A stretch of 64,000 bases of DNA from Paenibacillus pinihumi DSM 23905 = JCM 16419 (GTDB lineage Bacteria; Bacillota; Bacilli; Paenibacillales; Paenibacillaceae), in contig NZ_AULX01000026.1 of the NCBI RefSeq assembly GCF_000422505.1, forward strand, positions 1 through 64,000, written 5' to 3'. Positions 7,885-16,601 of this stretch are shown here, piece after piece (the first letter of the stretch is position 1; every line of letters begins with the position of its first letter). A program made the translations under genes and the position numbers. The notes below the pieces were generated by a model. The model ran no database searches, was not told the DNA's origin, and saw nothing but the letters and a program-made list of their open reading frames with translations.

Positions 7885-8898
7885 ATGCCAAACACAATTC
7901 GTACAGAGAAGCAGAAACTATACCCGTTTCTGCTCTTTCTGTTTACTTTCATTCTTATGCTGGTGAGCATGATCAGTAACCTTAAATGGGGGCAGGCGCA
8001 TATATCCTGGAGGGTGCTTTACGAAGCGCTGACTTACCAGGGTGACAGCAAGGAGCATCTGTATATTCAGACACTCCGGCTGCCGCGGACGCTGACGGCA
8101 TTTGTTGTAGGCGCCCAGCTTGCAGTGGCAGGGCTGCTTACACAGCTGATCACCCGGAATCCTCTGGCTTCTCCTCATATATTCGGTATTAATGCCGGTG
8201 CTTCGCTGGCTGTCGTCAGCGGGCTTGTATTTTTTGCCGGTTTATCTTTTATTCAATCCATTTTTTTGGCTTTTATCGGAGCAGCGCTTGGGGCTTTGCT
8301 TGTGTGGGCGCTCGCTGGGACAGAGCAGAAGCAATATGTCCGGCTGGCGCTTGCCGGGATTGCTGTTCATTTTCTGTTATCGTCACTGACGGAAGGTTTG
8401 ATCATTCTGAACCAGCATGCCACAGACAGTATGATGTTCTGGCTGGTTGGCTCTGTCAGTAATGCTGCTTGGGGAGAGTTTGGGGCCATCTGGCCGTTTA
8501 CTGTATTCGGGCTGCTCGCTACAATCTGCTTGCTGCCTTCCTTCAAGCTGCTGTTGCTTGACGATTCTGTTGCTGCCGGGCTTGGTTCGCGGATTCATAT
8601 CACCCGCTTGATGGGGGTACTGCTGGTCATTGTGTTATCCGGATCCGCTGTAGCCATATGCGGTCCTATCGCTTTCCTTTGCCTTATTGTCCCGCATATT
8701 GCAGGTTCATTGATCGGCAGAAAGCTGCCGCTGCTGGTTCCTTATACCGCCTTGCTAGGTGGATGTCTGCTTATAGCAGCTGATTTTATCAGCAAATTTA
8801 TCGCATTTCCGTTTGAGTCGCCTGTCGGAATCATAACAGCGGCCGTTGGAGGGCCTTTCTTCATTTATCTTGCCCGCAAGCAAAGGAGGGGACGCTGA
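7885..8898 (+). CDS. FecCD-family iron-siderophore permease
   Basis: The 337-residue product is very hydrophobic and shows the FecCD signatures LRLPRTLTAFVVGAQLAVAG, RNPLASPHIFGINAGASLAV and a C-terminal AFPFESPVGIITAAVGGPFFIYL. About nine or ten membrane segments are expected. It starts five bases after the lipoprotein stop and overlaps the next permease by one base, so the three genes form one operon. It would form a heterodimeric channel with the next gene product. Confidence 0.92.
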   Translation: MPNTIRTEKQKLYPFLLFLFTFILMLVSMISNLKWGQAHISWRVLYEALTYQGDSKEHLYIQTLRLPRTLTAFVVGAQLAVAGLLTQLITRNPLASPHIFGINAGASLAVVSGLVFFAGLSFIQSIFLAFIGAALGALLVWALAGTEQKQYVRLALAGIAVHFLLSSLTEGLIILNQHATDSMMFWLVGSVSNAAWGEFGAIWPFTVFGLLATICLLPSFKLLLLDDSVAAGLGSRIHITRLMGVLLVIVLSGSAVAICGPIAFLCLIVPHIAGSLIGRKLPLLVPYTALLGGCLLIAADFISKFIAFPFESPVGIITAAVGGPFFIYLARKQRRGR

Positions 8899-9878
8899 TG
8901 CGCAGAGGAATTGCCTTGTTTGCCGCTTTCGTGCTGCTCCTAATTTTAGGCCTGTTCTCGCTGCGTTCAGGTGCGGTTACCGTCCCATTCAGCGATCTGT
9001 GGTCAAGTCTGCTCGGACATGACACGCCGTCCTCTTACATTGTTCTGCAATATCGGCTGCCCCGGGTCCTAACGGCTATTCTTGCAGGAAGCGGACTGGC
9101 AGCAGCTGGTGTCATTTTACAAAGTCTGATCCGCAATCCGCTTGCCAGTCCCGACGTCATTGGCATCACCAAAGGGGCGGGTTTCACAGCTGCTGCGGTT
9201 ATCTTTCTCTTCCCGGGGTCGCCAAGCTATGTTCTGCCGCTTGCCGCATTCGGCGGTGCAATCGCGGCCATGCTGCTTTTGCTGCTGCTCAGCAAGCGCA
9301 TGACCTTGTCTCCGGCTTCTTTTGCTTTGGTGGGCGTAGCGCTTGGAGCGGTCTTTCAGGCGGGAATCCAGTATTTATTGGTGAAGCATCCTTCGAATAT
9401 TAACATGACGCTGCTGTGGATGTCCGGCAGCCTATGGGGAAGGGGTTGGGAGATTGCACTGTCACTGCTGCCATGGATTGTTGTCCTGCTGCCTGTTGCC
9501 TGGCTGCAATACCGCAGGCTTGATGTGCTCCAGCTTGGTGACGAAGGAGGGACTGCGCTGGGCATCAGCCTGAGGCCGGCAAGAATCGGCTTGCTGCTGC
9601 TTGCGGTAGCACTCACCGGCAGCTCCGTTGCCGCAGTCGGATCTATCGGGTTCATTGGTCTGATCTCCCCTCATATTGCCAGATTGATTGCGGGCGGCAG
9701 ACATCAGTGGATGGTTCCGTTAAGTGCCCTCATCGGGGCGGACCTGCTGCTGCTTGGCGATTGGCTGGGCAGGCTGATAATTATTCCGCGTGAAGTTCCG
9801 GTTGGCATTATGACGGCGGTAATCGGGGCACCATACTTCATTTATCTGTTGCGTCGGGAGCGGAAGCGGAGAGCATAA
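8898..9878 (+). CDS. FecCD-family iron-siderophore permease, second subunit
   Basis: This 326-residue permease has the same landmarks as its neighbour: YRLPRVLTAILAGSGLAAAG, RNPLASPDVIGITKGAGF and IIPREVPVGIMTAVIGAPYF. It begins in the TGATG overlap with the preceding stop, which suggests translational coupling. No ATP-binding subunit follows; the next gene is an AraC regulator. The importer probably borrows a shared ATPase encoded elsewhere, as several Bacillus siderophore importers do. Confidence 0.92.
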   Translation: MRRGIALFAAFVLLLILGLFSLRSGAVTVPFSDLWSSLLGHDTPSSYIVLQYRLPRVLTAILAGSGLAAAGVILQSLIRNPLASPDVIGITKGAGFTAAAVIFLFPGSPSYVLPLAAFGGAIAAMLLLLLLSKRMTLSPASFALVGVALGAVFQAGIQYLLVKHPSNINMTLLWMSGSLWGRGWEIALSLLPWIVVLLPVAWLQYRRLDVLQLGDEGGTALGISLRPARIGLLLLAVALTGSSVAAVGSIGFIGLISPHIARLIAGGRHQWMVPLSALIGADLLLLGDWLGRLIIIPREVPVGIMTAVIGAPYFIYLLRRERKRRA

Positions 9879-9975
9879 AAATGACAGAGGGTTTCAGTTG
9901 CGCCAAGCTGAGGCGGTGATACAATAAAGGAGCAAGTTTCATTTCAGAGATTCAGCACAGAAACGAGGCTCCTCT

Positions 9976-10797
9976 ATGATTTTCCGGCAGCTTGCCCAAA
10001 TTATGCCTTATCCGCATAGCATTATGCTTCATAACAACAATCAGATACTCCATTGCCTTCCTGGCTGTCATGCGATTATGGTGGTCAGGCAGGGGCATGT
10101 CGTGGTGTCGACAGCGGGGGACGGCAGCCGGACGGTGTGCACGCAGGGATACGCCTGTCATGCCCGTTCGGGTCCCTATGCTATTGAAGTGCCCAAGACG
10201 AGAGAAGCAGAATATGCGGTTATCCAATACAAAGTTCTTCCGGAAAATAGCGAGTGGACACTGGAGGGGCAGTTAGGCACCTATAGCGAGGTCAAAATTC
10301 ATTATATGGTGGATGAACTGCTCCGCAGTATGCAGCTTCCAGAACGCAATTTGGAGCACGCCGCGGAGGATGCAGAGGAGCTATACGATCGGCGTTTCCG
10401 GGGCCGGATGATGCTGGAGCGCATTTTATATATTTATTTACATGAGTCATTAATGAAGGCGGCTGATTTATCGGCAACACGCCCGATTCAGGAATCAATC
10501 TCCTATTTGAATGAGCACTATATGCTCCAACTCACGCTCTCCCAGCTTGCCAATCGGGCCGGGGTGAGCGAGGGCCATTACACCGTATTATTCAAGAAAG
10601 AAACCGGCATGACGATGACCAGCTATTTGCGGCAGCTCAGAATTGAGAAGGCCAAGCAGCTTCTGCTCCAGGTTGATTTGCCTGCGAAGGACGTTGCGCA
10701 GCGGGTAGGGTTTACGGATTATTTCTACTTCAGCCGGATGTTTAAGCAGGCCGTAGGCGCTTCGCCAACAGCTTTTAAGAAGCAGGCGGGGGATTAG
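9976..10797 (+). CDS. AraC-family regulator beside the iron importer
   Basis: The 273-residue protein has an N-terminal beta-rich sensing domain (about residues 15-140) and a C-terminal pair of helix-turn-helix motifs (about residues 175-270). These include LTLSQLANRAGVSEGHYTVLFKKETG and the conserved AAR-type AKDVAQRVGFTDYFYFSRMFK. It lies 97 bases behind the permease gene in the same direction. By position it probably responds to the siderophore or its iron complex and adjusts the importer, as Btr does for bacillibactin in B. subtilis; this is inference from context. Confidence 0.85.
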   Translation: MIFRQLAQIMPYPHSIMLHNNNQILHCLPGCHAIMVVRQGHVVVSTAGDGSRTVCTQGYACHARSGPYAIEVPKTREAEYAVIQYKVLPENSEWTLEGQLGTYSEVKIHYMVDELLRSMQLPERNLEHAAEDAEELYDRRFRGRMMLERILYIYLHESLMKAADLSATRPIQESISYLNEHYMLQLTLSQLANRAGVSEGHYTVLFKKETGMTMTSYLRQLRIEKAKQLLLQVDLPAKDVAQRVGFTDYFYFSRMFKQAVGASPTAFKKQAGD

Positions 10798-10884
10798 TGG
10801 CTGTCTGAACGGCATTAATGGCTATAAATGGTTATAATAATTGTAATAAATAATCCGGGTACTATCCGAGGAGGAATGGGAATC

Positions 10885-11373
10885 ATGCTGGCAACATTAC
10901 AGCAGACAGGACACGGTTATACGGCCCGTTTTGAGCGGCATTTCAAGCATAGTGTGACGGAAGTCTGGGCTTATCTAACGGAGAATGACAAGCTGGCCGA
11001 ATGGTTTGATGAGTTGCGCGTTCATGATCTACGAGAGGGTGGAGCATTGAAGTTCGACATGCAGGACGGAACTTTTGAGGAGATGAAGATTCTCGAGCTC
11101 AAAGAACAGGTCGTGCTGGAGTACACCTGGGCGGAAGATCAAGTCCGCTTTGAGTTATATCCGGAAGCAGAGGGCTGTCGGCTTGAACTCATAGAGAGGA
11201 TTACGAAACTTACCAGCCACACCGCGAAGGATTTGGCAGGATGGCATGTGTGCTTGGATGTTATTGCTGCTCTGCTGGACAGCATCCCTTTTGGTTCCCG
11301 CAAGGATGTATGGACAAAGTGGCATGAGAAATATGCCCAAGCTGTAAATGAATTAACAAAGACCGTCTTATAG
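10885..11373 (+). CDS. SRPBCC/AHSA1-domain protein
   Basis: The start is ATG 10885, nine bases after GAGGAGG; upstream in-frame codons overlap the ribosome site. The 162-residue protein has the START/Bet v1-type pattern: FERHFKHSVTEVWAYLTENDKLAEWFDE near the N terminus, a central beta sheet, and the C-terminal helix AGWHVCLDVIAALLDSI. Such proteins bind hydrophobic ligands or assist chaperones; the ligand is unknown. It ends before a strong bidirectional terminator. Confidence 0.85.
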   Translation: MLATLQQTGHGYTARFERHFKHSVTEVWAYLTENDKLAEWFDELRVHDLREGGALKFDMQDGTFEEMKILELKEQVVLEYTWAEDQVRFELYPEAEGCRLELIERITKLTSHTAKDLAGWHVCLDVIAALLDSIPFGSRKDVWTKWHEKYAQAVNELTKTVL

Positions 11374-11398
11374 CAACCATTCAAATTTCCTCAAAAAA

Positions 11399-11447
11399 AC
11401 AGCACCCCGCTGTTAGCTGTGTCTCTAACAATTGGGTGCAGTTTTTT
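11399..11447. terminator. Bidirectional terminator between convergent genes
   Basis: CAGCACCC and CTGTTAG on the left pair with CTAACA and GGGTGCAG on the right. T runs occur on the right, and A runs on the left serve the other strand. It separates the SRPBCC gene from the leftward CPBP gene. Confidence 0.8.
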
Positions 11448-11490
11448 GTTGAAACAGCTTTTTCTTTACGTCCCTTATTGTCCTGTTTGC

Positions 11491-12354
11491 TTACAAATGC
11501 CGTATTTTCAATGGCCTTTTTGAAATGATCCATGCTGCTGCCAAAAAGACAAGGGCAACTATAATTCCGGATTCTCCTGTCCAGAGCAGGGCATTTTCAC
11601 CTTTGGAAAATGCATCGAAGGCGTCCTGGGCGATAGCATTCCAGGATGAATGCAATAAAATTGCAGGCCAAAGGCTGCCGGTTGTCATGCGGATACGCCC
11701 GACGATGTAGCCAAAGGACGTGCACGAAATCATAAAGAAGATAACCGAGAGGGCAGGGTAAGGGCCGGAATAATAATCCCCCATTAATATTACAGGAAGA
11801 TGCCATAGTCCCCAAATGATCCCGCTGGTCAGCAACGGATAGGGCACACGGGCGTCCATCATACGCGTAGTCATGTAGCCCCGCCATCCGAGTTCTTCTC
11901 CAGTGCTGGTAATCAGTCCTACCGCGGTTCCAACAACCATTTGAAAGAGGAGAATAACGAGGAACATCACAACTGGCGAAGCCTCAAAGAAAGTTTCCGG
12001 GGCAGCGAATTCTACCAGTCCTGCTCCCCAGGCAATTCCGTATGCAATCAGGCCAATGACTACCGGGAACAACAGTATAAATGGCAAGGTCTTTAGTGAA
12101 TGCCGTCCCCCGAAACGCAGCGAGATATCGGCGGTGCCTTCACGAAGCACCAAACGGGTGATGATAGAGGAAATGCCCGGTGCCCACATCAGGAGCAAGA
12201 TGGCAAACGGAAGCCTCGGAATCAGCCAATAGCAAAGAGTCGAGAGAGGAATGACCAGTGCAAAGAAAACGAGAAGTCCAAGCCTGGCCTTGCGAATACG
12301 CTCCTTCTCCCCGTTTAACCCAGTTGCAGGGGGGATATTTAAGTTTGTTTCCAT
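11491..12354 (-). CDS. CPBP-family intramembrane metalloprotease
   Basis: The 287-residue protein is predicted to cross the membrane about seven or eight times. It carries the three CPBP/Abi motifs in order: TGEELGWRGY (the EExxxR motif), GIIWGLWHLPVIL (the second motif with His), and HSSWNA near the C terminus. Members are related to CAAX prenyl proteases and, in bacteria, often act in bacteriocin immunity or signal-peptide release. No bacteriocin genes are visible nearby. No strong ribosome binding site was seen before the ATG. Confidence 0.88.
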   Translation of the reverse strand: METNLNIPPATGLNGEKERIRKARLGLLVFFALVIPLSTLCYWLIPRLPFAILLLMWAPGISSIITRLVLREGTADISLRFGGRHSLKTLPFILLFPVVIGLIAYGIAWGAGLVEFAAPETFFEASPVVMFLVILLFQMVVGTAVGLITSTGEELGWRGYMTTRMMDARVPYPLLTSGIIWGLWHLPVILMGDYYSGPYPALSVIFFMISCTSFGYIVGRIRMTTGSLWPAILLHSSWNAIAQDAFDAFSKGENALLWTGESGIIVALVFLAAAWIISKRPLKIRHL

Positions 12355-12541
12355 GATTGTAGCCCCATTTTCAATAAATTATGTATTTCCGTTTAGAAGT
12401 ATAGCAATTGTTGCGCTGTGGCCAGAACTATCCCAGGCCCAGTTTTCTCCCCGGACCTTAGCCCAGTGAAGCACGGGACCAGAGTACAGGCATCAGCTCG
12501 AAATTCCAGTAATTGCTCTCATTTTTTTGCCTTAAATCAAG

Positions 12542-12570
12542 TTGAACAGCCGCCTATTTTCCATTATAAT
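12542..12570 (+). promoter_or_regulatory. Sigma-A promoter of the AraC/lipoprotein locus
   Basis: TTGAAC at 12542 and TATAAT at 12565 are separated by 17 bases. The AraC start codon lies at 12683, which leaves a leader of about 105 bases. Confidence 0.75.
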
Positions 12571-12682
12571 GACCCCATACTTGATCCAAAGAGCTTTAAG
12601 GTTTAATGTGAAAGCGGCTGCGAACGGTGAAGGTGTGGAACTACGAGGAAAAGTGGAGCTTCGTCAAAATGGAGGCAGGTTC

Positions 12683-14605
12683 ATGAACCTAGATCACTAC
12701 CATATTATATGGAATCATGCAGCGGTAAAGATTTCAGATATTCGCCAATTGTCGATCCGCCATGGGGAGGATTGGCAGGCATACCATCTGCCGGCAAGCG
12801 GATTTTTGTATGCGTATCAAGGCAGCGCAAGGCTGCTGCTGGATGGGGCCGAGCATACGGCCAAACGTTTTCATTTGCTTCACGGCGGCAAGGGAATGTG
12901 CCTCGAAATTAGGCCGCTTAGCGAGGTCTTTGAATGTTATCTGATTTTTTATAAATTATCATTGTCCTTGCCAAGCCGGGGGCAAACCCGCAGACTGCTG
13001 GAGAATACCAACCCTTCCCTCATGCAGTACAGCTTTGCCCCGAATCAGCCGCTTTCACTATTTCATCTCATACAACAGATGGATAAAGAGTGGAGTGAGG
13101 CAGGCGCTGCTTCACAGCTTTTGGTGAAGGGGCTATTCTATCAATTCGTCCATGAAGTTGTGAAGCAGCTCCAAGCACAGGGCATTCATCCAGCCCAGCC
13201 TGATCTTGTTTCCCAAATGCTTCGCTACCTTCATGACCGTTACACAACGGCCGTGACCATGGATGATCTCGCAGCACTATTCAATTATAGTGTCAGATAT
13301 CTGTCTCGGACCTTCAAGCAGGCGACCGGATACAGTCCAATTGAATATCTCATCCGGCTGCGGATAGAGAAGGCCAAGGAACTGCTGGAGACGACAAATG
13401 CAACGATCAAGGAAGTCGCAGAGCTGGTTGGCTATAATGACTCCTTCTATTTCAACCGGATTTTCAAAAAGCACACCGGCGTGTCGCCAGGACACTACGC
13501 CTCCAGTACGCAATCGCATAGAATTCCGAATCGTCCATACTTTAGGCCCGGATTGTCTATTGTGGCGACCAGAGCCCGACGGTATAGTGGTGATAATGAT
13601 TATCAACCGCAAGCCTTTGGGAGGATTTTAAGAATGAACAGAACATCAGCGAACACAATGGCCTTTATTGTGCTGCTCAGCTTGACCCTGATGGTCAGTG
13701 CATGTACCAGCAGCACAGCTACGCCGAATGCAGCGCCGGAACCAGGGCAATCGCAGCAGGTTGCAACAGAAAGGGTTCTAAAGGATGCGCTTGGTAATGA
13801 TGTGAAGGTCCCGGCTAATCCGCAGAGGATTATCGCTTCCTATCTGGAAGATCATCTAGTTGCATTGGGAGTCAAACCTGTAGCACAGTGGTCGATAGGC
13901 GAGAATTCGGTACAGCACTACCTGCAGGGCGATTTGGCCGGAATCGCCCCGATTCCCTTTAATTTGCCGCCCGAGGTTGTGATGAGCTTTGACCCGGACT
14001 TGATTATTATCGACAATGCCGAGATGGTAGAAGGGGATAAATACAACCAGTACGCCAAGATCGCACCAACCTACACGATTGGCAAAGAGAGAAATAACAA
14101 CTGGCGCAAGGAACTGTTGACCATAGGCGACGTGTTGAACAAGAGTGAGGAAGCGAAGAAAGTGCTGGAGCAGTACGAGCAAAAAGCCAAGGAAGCCAAG
14201 GAAAAGCTTCACCAGGCTGTTGGGGAACAATCTGCCGCGGCGCTCTGGGTGACGGAAAAAAGCGTCTTTGTGGTGAGCGACAATTTGTCCAGCGGAGATG
14301 TGCTGTACAACGATCTCGGGCTTAAGGTACCCAATGTTGTAGAGGAAATCTCCAAAAATGGAACAGGTAACTGGAATGCGATTTCACTTGAGGCGCTTGC
14401 TGAAATTGATGCCGATCATCTGTTCATTATCAACAGCAGAGGCATCAGCAAGGACAAGCTGTTAAGTGATCCGGTATGGTCTAATATTCCGGCGGTCAAG
14501 AATGGCAACGTCTATGAGTATGACAAGGAGACAAGCTGGCTTTATACCGGCACGATTGCCAACTCGCAAATTATCGATGACGTGCTTGAGAGCATGATTA
14601 AATAA
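12683..14605 (+). CDS. AraC regulator read in frame into an iron-siderophore binding lipoprotein
   Basis: The open frame from ATG 12683 (seven bases after GGAGG) runs 640 codons without a stop. Residues 1-150 are an AraC-type sensing domain. Residues about 175-275 are the two helix-turn-helix motifs (VTMDDLAALFNYSVRYLSRTF; IKEVAELVGYNDSFYFNRIFK). About 40 residues of low-complexity linker follow, then a complete lipoprotein with its own signal peptide and lipobox. B. subtilis Btr is a known AraC/binding-protein fusion, but its binding domain has no signal peptide. Here the internal signal, promoter, Fur box and ribosome site argue for two genes that lost the stop codon between them. Both a long product and a separate lipoprotein may be made. 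Confidence 0.7.
   Translation: MNLDHYHIIWNHAAVKISDIRQLSIRHGEDWQAYHLPASGFLYAYQGSARLLLDGAEHTAKRFHLLHGGKGMCLEIRPLSEVFECYLIFYKLSLSLPSRGQTRRLLENTNPSLMQYSFAPNQPLSLFHLIQQMDKEWSEAGAASQLLVKGLFYQFVHEVVKQLQAQGIHPAQPDLVSQMLRYLHDRYTTAVTMDDLAALFNYSVRYLSRTFKQATGYSPIEYLIRLRIEKAKELLETTNATIKEVAELVGYNDSFYFNRIFKKHTGVSPGHYASSTQSHRIPNRPYFRPGLSIVATRARRYSGDNDYQPQAFGRILRMNRTSANTMAFIVLLSLTLMVSACTSSTATPNAAPEPGQSQQVATERVLKDALGNDVKVPANPQRIIASYLEDHLVALGVKPVAQWSIGENSVQHYLQGDLAGIAPIPFNLPPEVVMSFDPDLIIIDNAEMVEGDKYNQYAKIAPTYTIGKERNNNWRKELLTIGDVLNKSEEAKKVLEQYEQKAKEAKEKLHQAVGEQSAAALWVTEKSVFVVSDNLSSGDVLYNDLGLKVPNVVEEISKNGTGNWNAISLEALAEIDADHLFIINSRGISKDKLLSDPVWSNIPAVKNGNVYEYDKETSWLYTGTIANSQIIDDVLESMIK
13560..13605 (+). promoter_or_regulatory. 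Internal promoter with perfect Fur box before the lipoprotein
   Basis: TTGTGG at 13560 and TATAGT at 13583 are 17 bases apart. TGATAATGATTATCA at 13591-13605 is an exact 7-1-7 Fur box starting two bases after the -10. It lies inside the AraC frame and 28 bases before the lipoprotein ATG, so the lipoprotein should be iron-repressed on its own. Confidence 0.85.
13634..14605 (+). CDS. Iron-siderophore ABC importer binding lipoprotein (internal start)
   Basis: From ATG 13634, nine bases after GGGAGG, a 323-residue class-III binding protein is encoded. It has a signal peptide ending VSAC (Cys24) and a Ser/Thr/Pro-rich linker. The PF01497 pattern follows: VPANPQRIIASYLEDHLVALG, MSFDPDLIIIDNAEMV, and SDPVWSNIPAVKNGNVYEY near the end. 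No permease or ATPase genes adjoin it, so it probably feeds another FecCD importer, possibly the one at 7885-9878. The frame is continuous with the AraC regulator upstream. Confidence 0.85.
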   Translation: MNRTSANTMAFIVLLSLTLMVSACTSSTATPNAAPEPGQSQQVATERVLKDALGNDVKVPANPQRIIASYLEDHLVALGVKPVAQWSIGENSVQHYLQGDLAGIAPIPFNLPPEVVMSFDPDLIIIDNAEMVEGDKYNQYAKIAPTYTIGKERNNNWRKELLTIGDVLNKSEEAKKVLEQYEQKAKEAKEKLHQAVGEQSAAALWVTEKSVFVVSDNLSSGDVLYNDLGLKVPNVVEEISKNGTGNWNAISLEALAEIDADHLFIINSRGISKDKLLSDPVWSNIPAVKNGNVYEYDKETSWLYTGTIANSQIIDDVLESMIK

Positions 14606-14621
14606 CAGACTAATTTCAATG

Positions 14622-14690
14622 AAGCCATGTGCATATTCTTATTCTGCTTCCGATACAACAGCAGGAAAGGCCCGGATGCACATGGCTTTG
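14622..14690. terminator. Long-stem terminator between convergent genes
   Basis: AAGCCATGTGCAT at 14622-14634 pairs perfectly with ATGCACATGGCTT at 14676-14688, over a 41-base loop, followed by TGTTATG. It lies between the lipoprotein and the leftward HAD gene. Confidence 0.65.
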
Positions 14691-14705
14691 TTATGCTCAA
14701 ACTAT

Positions 14706-15566
14706 TCATAGTAAGGATTGTTTAGCCAGTTGCTGATTGATGTTCGCAATATAGTTTGCCACGCCATCCTCATCATTACTCTCCACAACAGCTGTAGACA
14801 GCTCCAACAAATCCGGATGCGCGTTCGCCACGGCGATTCGGGTTCCGGCGACTTCGAACATTCCAGTATCATTCAGATTATCTCCAAATACCGTAATGTC
14901 CTGCAGCTTACACCCGACCAGCTCTGCCCATTTACGCAGCCCTTCCTTTTTGTTGGCCTTGGCATGGCTAATTTCAAGAAAATAATGGTCCTCAATATAG
15001 TTGTCCTTCATGAGATGAATATGTATCTGATTGCCATAAGTCCTGGCGATTGCATTTTTCAACGGCTGCAGCTCCCCTAGCCTTCCTATGTAGGTGACAA
15101 TGAGTGTGCGCAGGGAGTCCGGGCATGACAGAAGCGGCAATTCATTGAACCGGGGATCATTCGGACGTGAATTAAAAAATTGCAGTTCACCTGTGCGTGT
15201 CAGCTTTTCATGCAGCACTTTCTCCTGATCGGCATCATCCAGTGCGAATAATAACGGCACAAGTCCAAATTCCTTTCCTGTCACAATAATGGCATTGGCA
15301 GTCGAATGCTCAAGCCATTGCCCGCCAATCACCTTGCGTGCGTTCGGGTCCCAGATGACAGCCCCATTGAAGAGCACAATCGGGTATTTCCATGGAATGT
15401 CAGACACAATGGCATTCGAGCTGGTATAGCTTCGGGCTGTCGCGTAGCTTATAACCAGTCCTTTGTCCAAGGCCTCCCTGACCGTCCGGACCGTAAATTC
15501 CGATAAGGCAGCGTTAGATCGCAGCAAGGTTCCGTCCAGATCCGTAACAAAATGATGGTGCATCAT
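14706..15566 (-). CDS. HAD-superfamily phosphatase, Cof/YkrA-like
   Basis: The 286-residue protein begins with the HAD motif I TDLDGTLLRSN and ends with motif IV GDNLNDTGMFEVAG, with a cap domain between them. It is of the Cof type, the subclass that usually removes phosphate from sugar phosphates, flavin or nucleotide phosphates. Conserved Lys in SHAKANKKEGLRKW is motif III. The exact substrate cannot be read. It is transcribed alone, behind a hairpin at 15677-15712. Confidence 0.88.
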   Translation of the reverse strand: MMHHHFVTDLDGTLLRSNAALSEFTVRTVREALDKGLVISYATARSYTSSNAIVSDIPWKYPIVLFNGAVIWDPNARKVIGGQWLEHSTANAIIVTGKEFGLVPLLFALDDADQEKVLHEKLTRTGELQFFNSRPNDPRFNELPLLSCPDSLRTLIVTYIGRLGELQPLKNAIARTYGNQIHIHLMKDNYIEDHYFLEISHAKANKKEGLRKWAELVGCKLQDITVFGDNLNDTGMFEVAGTRIAVANAHPDLLELSTAVVESNDEDGVANYIANINQQLAKQSLL

Positions 15567-15676
15567 GAATAATCCCCCTCTACACTTACAACTTTACAGC
15601 CTGCCTGTCAGCATTGAGACTGGTCGATTATTTTAAAAATATAAGACTTCGGGCCAGTTGTACAGTAATATGTAAA

Positions 15677-15712
15677 AAAACACTCCCGCCCCATATGAGG
15701 CAAGAGTGTTTT
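15677..15712 (-). terminator. Terminator of the aldo/keto reductase operon
   Basis: AAAACACTC at 15677-15685 pairs with GAGTGTTTT at 15704-15712; A residues on the left give a T run in the leftward direction. It follows the stop at 15757. Confidence 0.75.
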
Positions 15713-15756
15713 GTAAGCTTGTAAGTCGAATAGTGTCTTAATTAACAGCGGAATGA

Positions 15757-16599
15757 TTAAAAATCAAAATTGTCCGGATCTGGACCAACACGCAGGTTCT
15801 GGTTCAGTCCGTCGATACGCGCCACTTCATCTGCGGACAACTCGAAGTCGAAAATATCAGCATTCTCTGTGATCCGGTGCTCTTTCGTCGATTTTGGAAT
15901 CGTAATGACGCCATGCTGAAAGTCCCAGCGCAAAATCACCTGTGCGACGGATTTGCCATGGGATGACGCAATCTCTTTAAGCAGCGGCTCGTCCAGAAGC
16001 TGGCCCTGCATAAGCGGGGACCATGCCTCAAGCTGAATGCCTTGCTCCTTGCAGTAGGCGCGTAGCTCTTCCTGTGTCAGCCGCGGATGGAATTCGACCT
16101 GGTTTATGACAGGCTTCACTTTTGCATCCTGCATCAGATCTTTCAGATGGTGGACCTGGAAGTTGCTCACTCCGATGGCTTTCACTTTGCCTTGTGCGTA
16201 CAGGGTTTCCAGCGCTCTCCAGGCTTCTTTGTATTTGCCTTGAACAGGCCAGTGGATCAGATAAAGGTCCAGATATTCCAGGCCCAGGCGGTTAAGGCTT
16301 GCTTCATAGGCAGCAAGGGTCTCCTCATAACCGAGGTCTGCATTCCACACTTTCGAGGTTACAAAAATCTGATCGCGGGAAAGTCCGGTTTCCGTCAGTG
16401 CTTCACGGATGCCTTCGCCAACTCCTTGCTCGTTGCCGTAAATTGCTGCGGTGTCAATGCTGCGGTAGCCGTGCTTAATGGCGAATTTCACGCTGTTTAC
16501 GAGCTCTGCGCCTTCCTCCACTTTAAATACACCCAGTCCAAACCATGGCATTTGTACGCCGTTATTCAACTCAGTAGCTGCTTGAAGATATTGATTCAT
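15757..16599 (-). CDS. ytbE: Aldo/keto reductase, YtbE-like
   Basis: The start is ATG 16599, about ten bases after AGGAGG; the ATG three codons earlier is too close. The 280-residue NADPH-dependent (beta/alpha)8 enzyme has the full catalytic tetrad Asp49, Tyr54, Lys83, His116, and the IPKSTKEHRI cofactor motif near residue 235. The C-terminal NLRVGPDPDNFDF is as in YtbE of B. subtilis, a reductase of broad aldehyde range. It lies two bases behind the MFS gene, in the same operon, under the divergent HxlR regulator. Confidence 0.9.
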   Translation of the reverse strand: MNQYLQAATELNNGVQMPWFGLGVFKVEEGAELVNSVKFAIKHGYRSIDTAAIYGNEQGVGEGIREALTETGLSRDQIFVTSKVWNADLGYEETLAAYEASLNRLGLEYLDLYLIHWPVQGKYKEAWRALETLYAQGKVKAIGVSNFQVHHLKDLMQDAKVKPVINQVEFHPRLTQEELRAYCKEQGIQLEAWSPLMQGQLLDEPLLKEIASSHGKSVAQVILRWDFQHGVITIPKSTKEHRITENADIFDFELSADEVARIDGLNQNLRVGPDPDNFDF

Positions 16600-16601
16600 A
16601 A

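Noticed and set aside
10828-10860. Possible Fur box in the AT-rich leader of the SRPBCC gene
   Set aside because: It matches the 7-1-7 consensus at too few positions.
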